Assembly (NCBI RefSeq): GCF_014640175.1
Contig: NZ_BMGL01000003.1
Location: forward strand, 177,391 to 241,390
Reading direction: 5' to 3'
DNA: 64,000 nucleotides
Origin: Psychroflexus salis
Lineage (GTDB): Bacteria; Bacteroidota; Bacteroidia; Flavobacteriales; Flavobacteriaceae
The notes under the pieces were generated by a model that was given only the letters and a program-made list of their open reading frames with translations, was not told the origin of the DNA and did no database searches. Below, one piece after another: positions 29,016 to 37,451 of this stretch; position 1 is the stretch's first letter; each line of letters starts with the position of its first letter. The position numbers and the translations under genes were made by a program.

Positions 29016-29924
29016 CTAAATCAATTTATTTGTAAACAATTCTTGTTTTAAAATTTCACTGTTTTCTAATTTATTATCAACTAACCATTGTAAAAATAAA
29101 TTAACTCTTTCATCTTTCATATAACCACAGGATTGTTTATCCCCAAAATATTTTGTTGTTGCATTTAAAGCTGCTAAAACATCTATATTAGTTTTGTCAT
29201 AGTCGGTAAGATATTTGTTTAAAATTGTAACCGCATCTAGTTGATGTTCTATTGCATGTAAATAAGCCTTTTTAGTTGCTTTTATAAAATTCTTATATTC
29301 ATTTTCATTACTTTGAATACGTGATTTTTTTGAAAGAATTATGGGCGAATAACCATAAGGAATACCATAGTTATCCATAGAAAATGTAGTGAGATCTATT
29401 CCTTTACTTTTTGCTTCAATACCTTCCCAATTATTAAAAATCCAAGTAGCATCAGCTTTCCCTTCTAAAAGTGTATTCCATATTCCTAATTTTTTAGGAT
29501 AAACAATTTTCATATCGCCATTGCCACCATCATTCATTATCATTTTTTTGACAATATGATCTTCATATCTAGCTTTATAAGATGCGTAAGTTTTGCCATC
29601 TAAGAACTGTGGGCTTTTAATATTAGAAGTTTTTAGCGAAGCTATACTACTAATGTCTTCTTGTAAAATAGCATAAACTGCAATGGCGTCTACCTTATTT
29701 TTCTTATTGTTTAAACTAATTACCGTTTCAAATGGAGCGATGGCAAAATCAGCTATATCCAACTCTAATTTTTTACCTGGAGTTACTTTATAATCATCAG
29801 TGATAGGATTCAAGATTTCAAGGTCAATGCCTAAATCGGTGTAAAATCCTAGCTCTTTAGCCATAATAATTCCAATGTGATTGATATTTGGAGTCCAATC
29901 TAAAGCTATGCGAATAGTTTTCAT
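29016..29924 (-). CDS. NMT1/THI5-like substrate-binding protein without signal peptide
   Basis: 302 residues. The start MKTIRIALDWTPNINHIG is the hallmark of the THI5/ThiY family, which binds or makes the thiamine pyrimidine HMP or related pyrimidines. There is no signal peptide or lipobox, and no ABC permease or ATPase gene next to it, so it is unlikely to be an ordinary periplasmic binding protein. The yeast THI5 CCCFC iron motif is absent. It could be a cytoplasmic enzyme or a binding protein using an unusual route; the function is open. Confidence 0.75.
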   Translation of the reverse strand: MKTIRIALDWTPNINHIGIIMAKELGFYTDLGIDLEILNPITDDYKVTPGKKLELDIADFAIAPFETVISLNNKKNKVDAIAVYAILQEDISSIASLKTSNIKSPQFLDGKTYASYKARYEDHIVKKMIMNDGGNGDMKIVYPKKLGIWNTLLEGKADATWIFNNWEGIEAKSKGIDLTTFSMDNYGIPYGYSPIILSKKSRIQSNENEYKNFIKATKKAYLHAIEHQLDAVTILNKYLTDYDKTNIDVLAALNATTKYFGDKQSCGYMKDERVNLFLQWLVDNKLENSEILKQELFTNKLI

Positions 29925-30068
29925 GTTTTATATTTTAAATTTAAAGATAATTAAATAGATACTTTATTTAAACATAATTAGGCAAAGTAATATGAAGTAA
30001 CAGTAATAATGGCTATTCGATTCATTGCTTACTTTGACTTTCGATTCAATACTATTTATTTTTTTAAC

Positions 30069-30076
30069 TATATTTG
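30069..30076 (+). promoter_or_regulatory. Candidate -7 box before the InsA-like regulator
   Basis: TATATTTG fits TAnnTTTG, 34 bp before the ATG at 30110. The -33 region is not convincing. Confidence 0.45.
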
Positions 30077-30109
30077 CTAAATTAATATAGTTATGCTAAA
30101 ATAATATAT

Positions 30110-30523
30110 ATGAATTATTGCCCACAATGTCAATCTTCTCAACTCGTAAAAAGTGGTATTATCAATAAGCGTCAACGCTATAAATGTAAAAACTGCAACT
30201 ATAATTTTACCGTAAATAAAATTGGTAAAAAAATTGATCAGTATTATGTTACTAAAGCGCTTCAATTGTATTTAGAAGGTTTAACCTATCGAGAAATTGA
30301 ACGGATTATTGGGGTTTCTCATGTAAGTGTTATGAATTGGGTACGGAAATATAATATTCATAAAGTGCAAAACACCGATTACCATCCTACATATAAAATT
30401 TTGAACCAATCTGAATTGTCTATCTATTTTTCTAAACCAGAAAATACAAAAGGAGCAGGTATGATTGTTACTGAGTTGGGTGATAAATATATGGTTATTA
30501 AATGGGAACGATTCAAAGAATGA
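30110..30523 (+). CDS. IS1 InsA-like zinc-ribbon/HTH protein, probably a regulator
   Basis: 137 residues. Residues 1-35 form a zinc ribbon (CPQCQSSQLVKSG, RYKCKNCNYNFTV; four Cys in two CxxC). A helix-turn-helix follows (LEGLTYREIERIIGVSHVSV, MNWVRKYNI), as in InsA of IS1. There is no DDE catalytic domain, no InsB frame after it and no IS ends, so it is not a working transposon. The C-terminal ~50 residues are different (GAGMIVTELGDKYMVIKWE). Its place at the head of the acetate-use cluster suggests a domesticated transcription factor; that role is inferred. Confidence 0.72.
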   Translation: MNYCPQCQSSQLVKSGIINKRQRYKCKNCNYNFTVNKIGKKIDQYYVTKALQLYLEGLTYREIERIIGVSHVSVMNWVRKYNIHKVQNTDYHPTYKILNQSELSIYFSKPENTKGAGMIVTELGDKYMVIKWERFKE

Positions 30524-30629
30524 TATATATTAAATTAACGAATATATATATTCTATTTTATTTAACAATATTCTCACTAGATATTTGATTTCGATAATTC
30601 AAACGTTTTCGTTATAAATCAAATATCAC

Positions 30630-31844
30630 ATGAAACAATTTTCTTTATTAATTTTTATTTTGGCTTTTGTATGTTCAAGCCAAAATTATGCTCAAGGTAT
30701 TACAGAATATACAGGCGGTTACAAGATAAAATTAAACGAAGATGGTACCAAGTATTTTCGAACAATTGCATGGGGACAGTTTTGGGCTCAGTATGACGAA
30801 AATGCTCCTGAAATGGATAGTAATCTTGATTTTAGTGTTCGACGTGCCAGATTACTTACCTACGTTCAATTAAATAAGAAGTTTCTTATCCTTACTCACT
30901 TTGGTCTAAATAGTTTGAATGCAGATAATATTTCTCCAACCGGTAAAGGAGAGAGCTCACAATTATTTTTTCATGACTTTTGGGGAGAATGGCAGTTGAA
31001 TGATTTGCATTCAGCTGGAATCGGATTGCATTATTGGAATGGTATTTCCCGAGCCAATAATCAAAGTACATTAAATATGCTAACTCTAGACAACAATCGT
31101 CAATCTTGGTCGACGATTGGACTTTCAGATCAGTTTGCCAGACATATTGGATTGTATTTAAAAGGAAAATTTGGCAAGCTTCAATATCGTGTAGCGGTAA
31201 ATGAAGCAAACTCAAGTACCTTAGATAATCGTAACCCGTTGGAAGATGGAGTTAGTGTTTATGGTGGAAGAAGATTGCTTGGTTCTGCTGATGCAGGCAA
31301 AGTATATCAAGGCTATTTTGATTTCAATTTTTTTGATCAAGAATCTAATTTTTTACCTTACAAAGTGGGTACTTACTTAGGTAGTAAAAAAGTGTTTAAT
31401 GTTGGTGCTGGATTCTTCTTGCATCCAGATGGTGTTGTTGAAACAAGTGGAAAAGGTGCAAATGTGAGTATCTTTTCTGTAGATGCGTTTTATGATGCTC
31501 CTTTAAGTGGTAATAATGATGCAATAACTGCTTATGCTCAATACCAAACTAACGACTATGGTGAGAATTATGATTTTGGACCTTATGCCACAGGAAATAT
31601 GGTCTACACACATGTAGGTTATCTTTTACCAGGCGATAAAACTAAAACCAGATTTCAACCTTATTTATCTTACAACAACAGAAGTATAGATGCTATTAAT
31701 GATAATGCATCTAGAATAGGTGTGGGAGGGAATATATTTCTTACAGGTCACCATTCAAAATTTACCATAGAATATTCTAATGAAAAAATCGGGAATGCCG
31801 ATGCAAGAGGTTTACTAACCGTTCAAGCTATGATATTCCTATAA
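30630..31844 (+). CDS. Outer-membrane porin of the acetate cluster
   Basis: 404 residues. The signal peptide ends near SQNYAQG. The rest is a beta-barrel-like succession of aromatic strands (FRTIAWGQFWAQY, FSVRRARLLTYVQLNKKFLI, YRVAVNEANSS), ending in VQAMIFL. The pattern resembles phosphate-selective-porin (OprP/O) type proteins in Bacteroidota. It is 30 bp before the DUF4212 and symporter pair, so it probably lets the same small organic acid pass the outer membrane. Substrate inferred. Confidence 0.72.
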   Translation: MKQFSLLIFILAFVCSSQNYAQGITEYTGGYKIKLNEDGTKYFRTIAWGQFWAQYDENAPEMDSNLDFSVRRARLLTYVQLNKKFLILTHFGLNSLNADNISPTGKGESSQLFFHDFWGEWQLNDLHSAGIGLHYWNGISRANNQSTLNMLTLDNNRQSWSTIGLSDQFARHIGLYLKGKFGKLQYRVAVNEANSSTLDNRNPLEDGVSVYGGRRLLGSADAGKVYQGYFDFNFFDQESNFLPYKVGTYLGSKKVFNVGAGFFLHPDGVVETSGKGANVSIFSVDAFYDAPLSGNNDAITAYAQYQTNDYGENYDFGPYATGNMVYTHVGYLLPGDKTKTRFQPYLSYNNRSIDAINDNASRIGVGGNIFLTGHHSKFTIEYSNEKIGNADARGLLTVQAMIFL

Positions 31845-31873
31845 TCAATCATTAAACACTAAATAATTAAACA

Positions 31874-32134
31874 ATGAAAAAAACAGACGAAAACGCAAAA
31901 GCCTATTGGCGTGAAAATGTAAAATACTTAGTGATTTTATTAAGTATATGGTTTTTAGTTTCTTATGGAGCAGGAATTCTATTTAAAGATGCTTTAAATG
32001 AAATTCGCCTTGGTGGCTTTAGACTCGGATTTTGGTTTGCTCAACAAGGAGCGATTTACACCTTCGTGATACTCATTTTTGTATACGTAAGATTAATGAA
32101 CAAATTAGATAAAAAATATGGTTACGACGAGTAA
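31874..32134 (+). CDS. DUF4212 small subunit of sodium:substrate symporter
   Basis: 86 residues with two transmembrane helices (YLVILLSIWFLVSYGAGILF and the one around IYTFVILIFVYV), a conserved GGFRLGFWFAQQGAI between them and the family start (ENAKAYWRENVKYL). DUF4212 proteins are nearly always encoded just before an ActP-like symporter, as here (22 bp gap), and are thought to be its small subunit. Confidence 0.92.
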   Translation: MKKTDENAKAYWRENVKYLVILLSIWFLVSYGAGILFKDALNEIRLGGFRLGFWFAQQGAIYTFVILIFVYVRLMNKLDKKYGYDE

Positions 32135-32156
32135 TCTTCACTAAAAACAAATTAAA

Positions 32157-33953
32157 ATGAGTGCACAAGTATTAACATATATTATAGTAGGAGCTACATT
32201 TGCTCTTTACATCGGTATTGCCATTTGGAGTAGAGCGGGATCTACTAAAGATTTTTACGTAGCTGGAGGAGGAGTTGGCCCAATAGCAAACGGAATGGCA
32301 ACAGCAGCTGACTGGATGTCTGCCGCATCTTTTATCTCTATGGCAGGTATCATTTCATTTATGGGATATGATGGTTCGGTTTATTTAATGGGTTGGACAG
32401 GTGGATACGTACTTCTAGCTTTAATGTTAGCGCCTTATCTGCGTAAATTTGGAAAATTTACAGTACCCGATTTTATTGGAGATCGGTATTATTCTAAAAC
32501 TGCACGTATTGTTGCTGTTTTCTGTGCTTTAATTATTTCATTTACATACATCGCAGGACAAATGCGTGGAGTGGGAGTGGTTTTTTCCCGCTTTTTGGAA
32601 GTAGAAATAAATACAGGCGTGTATATAGGAATGTTCATTGTTCTATTTTATGCGGTTTTAGGCGGAATGAAGGGAATTACATATACACAAGTTGCTCAAT
32701 ATTGTGTATTGATATTTGCCTTTATGGTACCTGCGATTTTCATTTCAATTCAAATGACGAATAATCCAATCCCCATGTTAGGAATGGGAGATACACTGGC
32801 AAGCAATCCAGATGTATATTTAATGGATCGTCTAGATGGTTTAAGTCAGGAATTAGGCTTTGCAAAATATACTGATGGTTCTAAGAGCATGCAAGATGTT
32901 ATTGCTATTACTTTAGCTTTAATGGTAGGAACAGCTGGATTACCACACGTAATTGTTCGCTTTTTTACTGTAAAAAAAGTAAAAGATGCTCGTAAATCTG
33001 CTGGTTATGCTTTGTTGTTTATAGCTTTACTTTACATTACTGCTCCTGCAGTTTCTGTATTTGCAAAAGTAAATTTAATGGAAACAGTAAATCAGGCAAA
33101 TTACGAAGAGATGCCAGAATGGTTTCACAATTGGGAAGAACTCGGTTTAATTGGCTGGACAGATAAAAATAACGATGGTAAAATACAATATTTAGGACCA
33201 AACAAAGGTGGTGGAAAAGCTTTTGAAGGAAACAAAAATGCACCAATGTTTATTGAAAAAGAACGTGGTCAAGTAGGACAACGTCTTACTTCAAACCCTT
33301 CAGATAACTTAAACGAATTGTATGTAGATAGAGACATCATGGTGATGGCTAATCCTGAAATTGCAAAACTGCCTAATTGGGTAATTGCTTTAGTAGCTGC
33401 AGGTTGTTTGGCAGCAGCACTTTCTACAGCTGCAGGATTATTATTGGTAATTTCTTCGTCGGTTTCACACGATTTAATTAAAAAAATAATCAATCCTAAA
33501 ATAAGTGATAAAGGCGAATTAATTGCAGCGCGTTTATCTGCAACTGTAGCGGTTGTAGTTGCTGGATATTTTGGTATTAATCCACCAGGGTTTGTTGCAG
33601 CAGTCGTCGCATTGGCCTTTGGTTTAGCAGCAGCTTCATTTTTTCCAGCTATTGTATTAGGAATTTTTAATAAACGAATGAACAAACAAGGAGCAATCGC
33701 AGGAATGGTGGTTGGTATTGTTTTGATGTTGTTTTACATGCTGAAATTTAAATTCGATTTATTTGGTGGTGGTACCGAAGCAGATTGGTGGTTTGGAATA
33801 TCTCCAGAAGGTTTTGGAGCCGTAGCCATGGTAATTAATTTTATTGTTTCTGTTGTTGTAAGTAAGTTTACACCCGCACCACCAGAAGATGTTCAAGATG
33901 TGGTAGAAAATATCCGAATTCCAAGTGGAGCTGGAGAAGCCACAGGACACTAA
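32157..33953 (+). CDS. actP: Sodium:solute symporter, ActP-like (probable acetate carrier)
   Basis: 598 residues, SLC5-type. The start has FYVAGGGVGPIANGMATAAD and WMSAASFISMAGI, conserved in cation/acetate symporters; many transmembrane helices follow. Residues ~320-400 form a long extra-membrane insertion with DKNNDGKIQ, which resembles an EF-hand calcium loop. The C-terminus is hydrophilic. With DUF4212 before it and an acetyl-CoA synthetase later in the cluster, acetate or propionate is the likely substrate. Confidence 0.88.
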   Translation: MSAQVLTYIIVGATFALYIGIAIWSRAGSTKDFYVAGGGVGPIANGMATAADWMSAASFISMAGIISFMGYDGSVYLMGWTGGYVLLALMLAPYLRKFGKFTVPDFIGDRYYSKTARIVAVFCALIISFTYIAGQMRGVGVVFSRFLEVEINTGVYIGMFIVLFYAVLGGMKGITYTQVAQYCVLIFAFMVPAIFISIQMTNNPIPMLGMGDTLASNPDVYLMDRLDGLSQELGFAKYTDGSKSMQDVIAITLALMVGTAGLPHVIVRFFTVKKVKDARKSAGYALLFIALLYITAPAVSVFAKVNLMETVNQANYEEMPEWFHNWEELGLIGWTDKNNDGKIQYLGPNKGGGKAFEGNKNAPMFIEKERGQVGQRLTSNPSDNLNELYVDRDIMVMANPEIAKLPNWVIALVAAGCLAAALSTAAGLLLVISSSVSHDLIKKIINPKISDKGELIAARLSATVAVVVAGYFGINPPGFVAAVVALAFGLAAASFFPAIVLGIFNKRMNKQGAIAGMVVGIVLMLFYMLKFKFDLFGGGTEADWWFGISPEGFGAVAMVINFIVSVVVSKFTPAPPEDVQDVVENIRIPSGAGEATGH

Positions 33954-33969
33954 CTAATTTATTAATCAT

Positions 33970-34008
33970 AGAATTCTGTTTTTCATCTAGAGAAACAGAA
34001 TTCTTTAT
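33970..34008 (+). terminator. Hairpin between symporter and sensor-kinase genes
   Basis: A 12-bp perfect stem (AGAATTCTGTTT at 33970-33981 and its complement at 33993-34004), loop of 11, followed only by tttatta. The T-run is poor, so this may be a leaky terminator or an mRNA 3'-end stabiliser setting different levels for transport and signalling genes. Confidence 0.55.
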
Positions 34009-34045
34009 TAAAAGATAAATCAGTATATTTAGGAATTAACTTTAT

Positions 34046-34240
34046 ATGAAGAAAAGGCATCAACAAAAATTGGTAATTATTGCATTGGGTTTATTGGTTT
34101 TATTCAATATCCCATTCATTCTTATTTTTGATGGGAGTAGTTCCGTTTTTGGTTTTCCTAGCTTTTACGCATTTGTATTCATAACCTGGCTATTGGCGGT
34201 ATTGTTTAGTTATATCATTATTAAACGCTTTTATGAGTAA
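34046..34240 (+). CDS. Small two-helix membrane protein
   Basis: 64 residues: basic start (MKKRHQQK), helix VIIALGLLVLFNIPFILIF, a short polar loop, and a second helix FYAFVFITWLLAVLFSYIII. It overlaps the start of the sensor kinase by 8 bp, so the two are translationally coupled. No characterised function known to me; as a neighbour of an SLC5-type sensor it may be a small partner, like DUF4212 for the symporter. That is inference. Confidence 0.72.
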   Translation: MKKRHQQKLVIIALGLLVLFNIPFILIFDGSSSVFGFPSFYAFVFITWLLAVLFSYIIIKRFYE

Positions 34241-36938
34241 TTGGTTTATACTTACAATTATCCTTTTATACTTGAGCTTTTTGTTTTTAATAGCTTATTG
34301 GGCAGAACGCAATAAACAAAACAAATGGGTCAATTCGCCTTATGTTTATGCTTTATCGCTTGCAGTGTATTGTTCGGCTTGGACGTACTATGGAAGTGTA
34401 GGAATTGCAGCTCGCTCTGGAGTAGAATTTCTAGCTATCTATTTGGGGCCTGTAATTGCTGCGCCACTTTGGGTGGTAGTAATGCGAAAAATTATTCAAC
34501 TTTCTAAATTGTATAATGTTTCTAGTATAGCTGATTTTATTTCTTTAAGGTATGGAAATAATCGTTCGGTTGGAGCTTTAGTTACTTTAGTTTGTGCAAT
34601 TAGTGTAATTCCATATATTTCATTGCAACTAAAAGCTATTTCTGAAACTTTTCAAATTATAACCTTATACGATACTGGTTTTTCAGAAGGATTTATTTTT
34701 TCAGATTCTACATTTTATATTGCTGTAATTCTTGCTGTGTTCGCATCCTTCTTCGGGACTTTAAGTTTAGATGCATCTAAAAGAAGAAAAGGAGTGCTTT
34801 TTTCGGTTGCATTCGAATCTATATTGAAACTTGTTTTCTTTTTAATAGTAGGAGTTTACGTTAGTTTTTTTGTTTTTGATGGCACACAGGATATTTATAA
34901 TCAGGCTAATGAAGAATTTAATTTAGCAGCATTAAGTAGTGTTGGTGGAATTTCTGGTGGCTTAAATTGGTATTTTACAATTGTACTTTCTTTTCTAGCC
35001 ATTTTTTTATTACCAAGACAGTTTCAAGTGAGTGTTGTTGAATTTTCAGATCGGAGTCAACTAAAAAAAGCCATATGGGTTTTTCCTTTATACCTTTTAC
35101 TTTTTAATGTATTTGTAATTTTTATTGCATGGGGCGGAATGCTATTATTAGGCAATAAAACGGTAAATCCAGATTATTTTAGTTTATTAATTCCTTTGCA
35201 TACAGGGCAAAATTGGTTAGCAGTTTTAGTCTTTCTTGGCGGATTTTCTGCTGTAATTTCTATGGTAGTAGTTTCAACTTTAGCACTTTCTACTATGTTG
35301 AGTAACAACTTAATTATACCGTATGGATTTATAAAAAAATTCAATAAAAATCAATCGGTTAAAAACGAGAAGTACATTAAAAACATACGTCGTTTTAGCA
35401 TTTTTAGTTTAATTTTAATTGCCTATTTACTTTACTTGTTTTTCGATCCTGATGTTTCATTGTTTTCTATTGGCTTAATTTCATTCTTAATAATAGTTCA
35501 ATTAGCTCCAAGTTTCTTTTTAGGAATGTATTGGAATCGGGGCTCATCCTTAGGAACAAAAGCAGGAATTATAGCAGGACTTTTTATTTGTCTGTATTCC
35601 TACGTGCTACCATTTTTTGCAAGTGTTATTTTTAATAATCCCAGTTTCGAAAATCTTGGACCATGGGGAATTGAATTTCTACGACCTTACCAATTATTTG
35701 GTCTTGATGCGCTTAACCCAACAACACATGCATTGTTTTGGAGTTTATTGGTAAATACCTTTTTATATGCTTCAATTTCAGTTTCTTTTAAAGGAAATTA
35801 CCGTGAGCGCAATTATGGTGAAATGTTTGTGAATAGCGAACAAGTAGTAGCCATGCGAGAAACAGCTTTTGTATGGAAAGGAGAAGCCTATGTTTCCGAT
35901 ATTCAGCAATTGCTTATTCGGTTTATAGGCGAACAAAGAGCTGAAAAAGCTTTGCGTATTTTCAGAAAACGTTACGCAGTTAAACCAGACGAAAAGTTAG
36001 CAGATGCCCGTTTTATCAATTTTGCAGAACGTTTACTTACGGGTGCGGTGGGAAGTGCTTCTGCTAAAATCTTAATTGGAAATGTAGCCAAAGAGAAACC
36101 TGTTTCCTTAGTTGAAGTGCTTCAAATTTTAGAAGAAAATAAAGAAACGATTTCTACTAATAAATCTTTAGCAGCTCAATCTGAAAAACTCATACAGTTA
36201 ACACAGAAGCTTCAACAAGCCAATGAAGAATTAAAGATACAAGACCAATTAAAAGACGATTTTTTAGATACCGTAGCACACGAACTGAAAACGCCAGTAA
36301 CTTCTATACAAGCTAGTAGCGAAGTTTTAGCCGATGGAGAAGATATGCCTTTTCAATTACGTAAACAGTTTATAGAAAATATTTTAAACGATACGGAACG
36401 CCTTGCTGTATTAATCAACGATATATTAGATTTAGAGAAGTTGGCTTCAGGAAGAGATAACTTAAACCTGGCTAATAATAATTTTGTTAAAACAGTTACA
36501 AAAGCTATTCAAGGTGTTCAGAATATAGCCGATAAAAAGAAAGTTTCTCTTCAATTAAAAACTGAATATACTTCAATTGAAGCTGAATATGATCATGATA
36601 AAATGATGCAGGTTTTAACTAATTTACTTTCTAATGCCTTGAAGTTTGTAAATAGTGAAACAGGTATAATCCAGCTTCAAATTACTTCAAAAAAAGAAAA
36701 TATAATTTGTGAAGTTTCCGATAATGGCAAGGGAATTCCAAATGAAGATTTACCACATATTTTCAAAAAATTCTATCAATCGAAAAACCAGAATTTAAAG
36801 AAACAAAAAGGCAGTGGATTTGGTTTAGCCATTTGTAAAAAGATTATTGAATTGCACAACGGAAACATTTCCGCAAAAGCGAATTTAAAACAAGGAGCAA
36901 GTATACATATTGAATTTCCTAAAAAAACAAGCCGATGA
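34233..36938 (+). CDS. Sensor histidine kinase with N-terminal sodium:solute-symporter domain (CbrA/CrbS-like)
   Basis: 901 residues. Residues ~1-520 form an SLC5-like permease with about 13 membrane helices (AWTYYGSVGIAARSGVEFLA, SIADFISLRYGNNRSVGALV). Residues ~545-640 look like the STAC linker (DIQQLLIRFIGEQRAEKALR, NFAERLLTGAVGSASAKILI). A coiled coil leads to the kinase: phospho-acceptor His683 in TVAHELKTPV and ATP-binding boxes NLLSNALKF, DNGKGIP and GSGFGLAI. Such kinases (CrbS in Vibrio) control acetate use by sensing transport. The response regulator gene overlaps by 4 bp. Confidence 0.93.
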   Translation: MSNWFILTIILLYLSFLFLIAYWAERNKQNKWVNSPYVYALSLAVYCSAWTYYGSVGIAARSGVEFLAIYLGPVIAAPLWVVVMRKIIQLSKLYNVSSIADFISLRYGNNRSVGALVTLVCAISVIPYISLQLKAISETFQIITLYDTGFSEGFIFSDSTFYIAVILAVFASFFGTLSLDASKRRKGVLFSVAFESILKLVFFLIVGVYVSFFVFDGTQDIYNQANEEFNLAALSSVGGISGGLNWYFTIVLSFLAIFLLPRQFQVSVVEFSDRSQLKKAIWVFPLYLLLFNVFVIFIAWGGMLLLGNKTVNPDYFSLLIPLHTGQNWLAVLVFLGGFSAVISMVVVSTLALSTMLSNNLIIPYGFIKKFNKNQSVKNEKYIKNIRRFSIFSLILIAYLLYLFFDPDVSLFSIGLISFLIIVQLAPSFFLGMYWNRGSSLGTKAGIIAGLFICLYSYVLPFFASVIFNNPSFENLGPWGIEFLRPYQLFGLDALNPTTHALFWSLLVNTFLYASISVSFKGNYRERNYGEMFVNSEQVVAMRETAFVWKGEAYVSDIQQLLIRFIGEQRAEKALRIFRKRYAVKPDEKLADARFINFAERLLTGAVGSASAKILIGNVAKEKPVSLVEVLQILEENKETISTNKSLAAQSEKLIQLTQKLQQANEELKIQDQLKDDFLDTVAHELKTPVTSIQASSEVLADGEDMPFQLRKQFIENILNDTERLAVLINDILDLEKLASGRDNLNLANNNFVKTVTKAIQGVQNIADKKKVSLQLKTEYTSIEAEYDHDKMMQVLTNLLSNALKFVNSETGIIQLQITSKKENIICEVSDNGKGIPNEDLPHIFKKFYQSKNQNLKKQKGSGFGLAICKKIIELHNGNISAKANLKQGASIHIEFPKKTSR

Positions 36939-37303
36939 AGAAGATATTAATAGTCGATGATGAGCCCAATATTTTAATGGCTTTGGAATATACATTAAAA
37001 AAAAACAATTTTGAAGTATTCATAGCTCGCGATGGAGAAGAAGCCATACATATTGCCAAAGAGAAAAAGCCAGATGTTCTTGTTTTAGATATTATGATGC
37101 CAAAAGTAGATGGTTTTGAAGTACTTGAATATGTAAAATTTAATTCCGATTTACAGGAAACTAAAGTGATATTTCTAAGTGCAAAAAACAAAGAAAAAGA
37201 TATACAAAAAGGAATAGATAAAGGCGCAAACGCTTATTTAACTAAACCTTTTTCTATGAAAAAATTAATACAAGAAATTGAAAATCAGATTTTGGTGAAT
37301 TAA
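36935..37303 (+). CDS. Receiver-only response regulator
   Basis: 122 residues with a single CheY-like domain: acidic pocket ILIVDDEPN, phospho-acceptor Asp52 in VLVLDIMMPKVDG, Thr/Ser in VIFLSAKN and Lys in YLTKPF. There is no DNA-binding or enzymatic output domain, unlike CrbR, so the signal must go to another protein. The InsA-like protein at the front of the cluster is a candidate, without direct evidence. Confidence 0.92.
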   Translation: MKKILIVDDEPNILMALEYTLKKNNFEVFIARDGEEAIHIAKEKKPDVLVLDIMMPKVDGFEVLEYVKFNSDLQETKVIFLSAKNKEKDIQKGIDKGANAYLTKPFSMKKLIQEIENQILVN

Positions 37304-37451
37304 GATGTGAGAATTAAGAATTGAGAATTAAGATTTTAGATATGAGAATAACAGATTAATACCAACTACTAACTACTAACTACTAACTAATAACTAATAA
37401 CTAATAACTAATAACTACTGACTAACAACTAAACACTAAAAACATATAATT
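37304..37451. repeat. Low-complexity short tandem repeats before the acyl-CoA synthetase
   Basis: From 37306 to 37350 gagaattaag-like units recur, and from about 37361 to 37435 an actaacta/ataacta motif is repeated about ten times. Such tracts may change in length by slippage. They separate the two-component genes from the synthetase gene and could hold or modulate its promoter. Confidence 0.7.

Noticed and set aside
30110..30523. Active IS1 element
   Set aside because: No InsB frame, no DDE domain, no terminal inverted repeats or target duplications around the gene.
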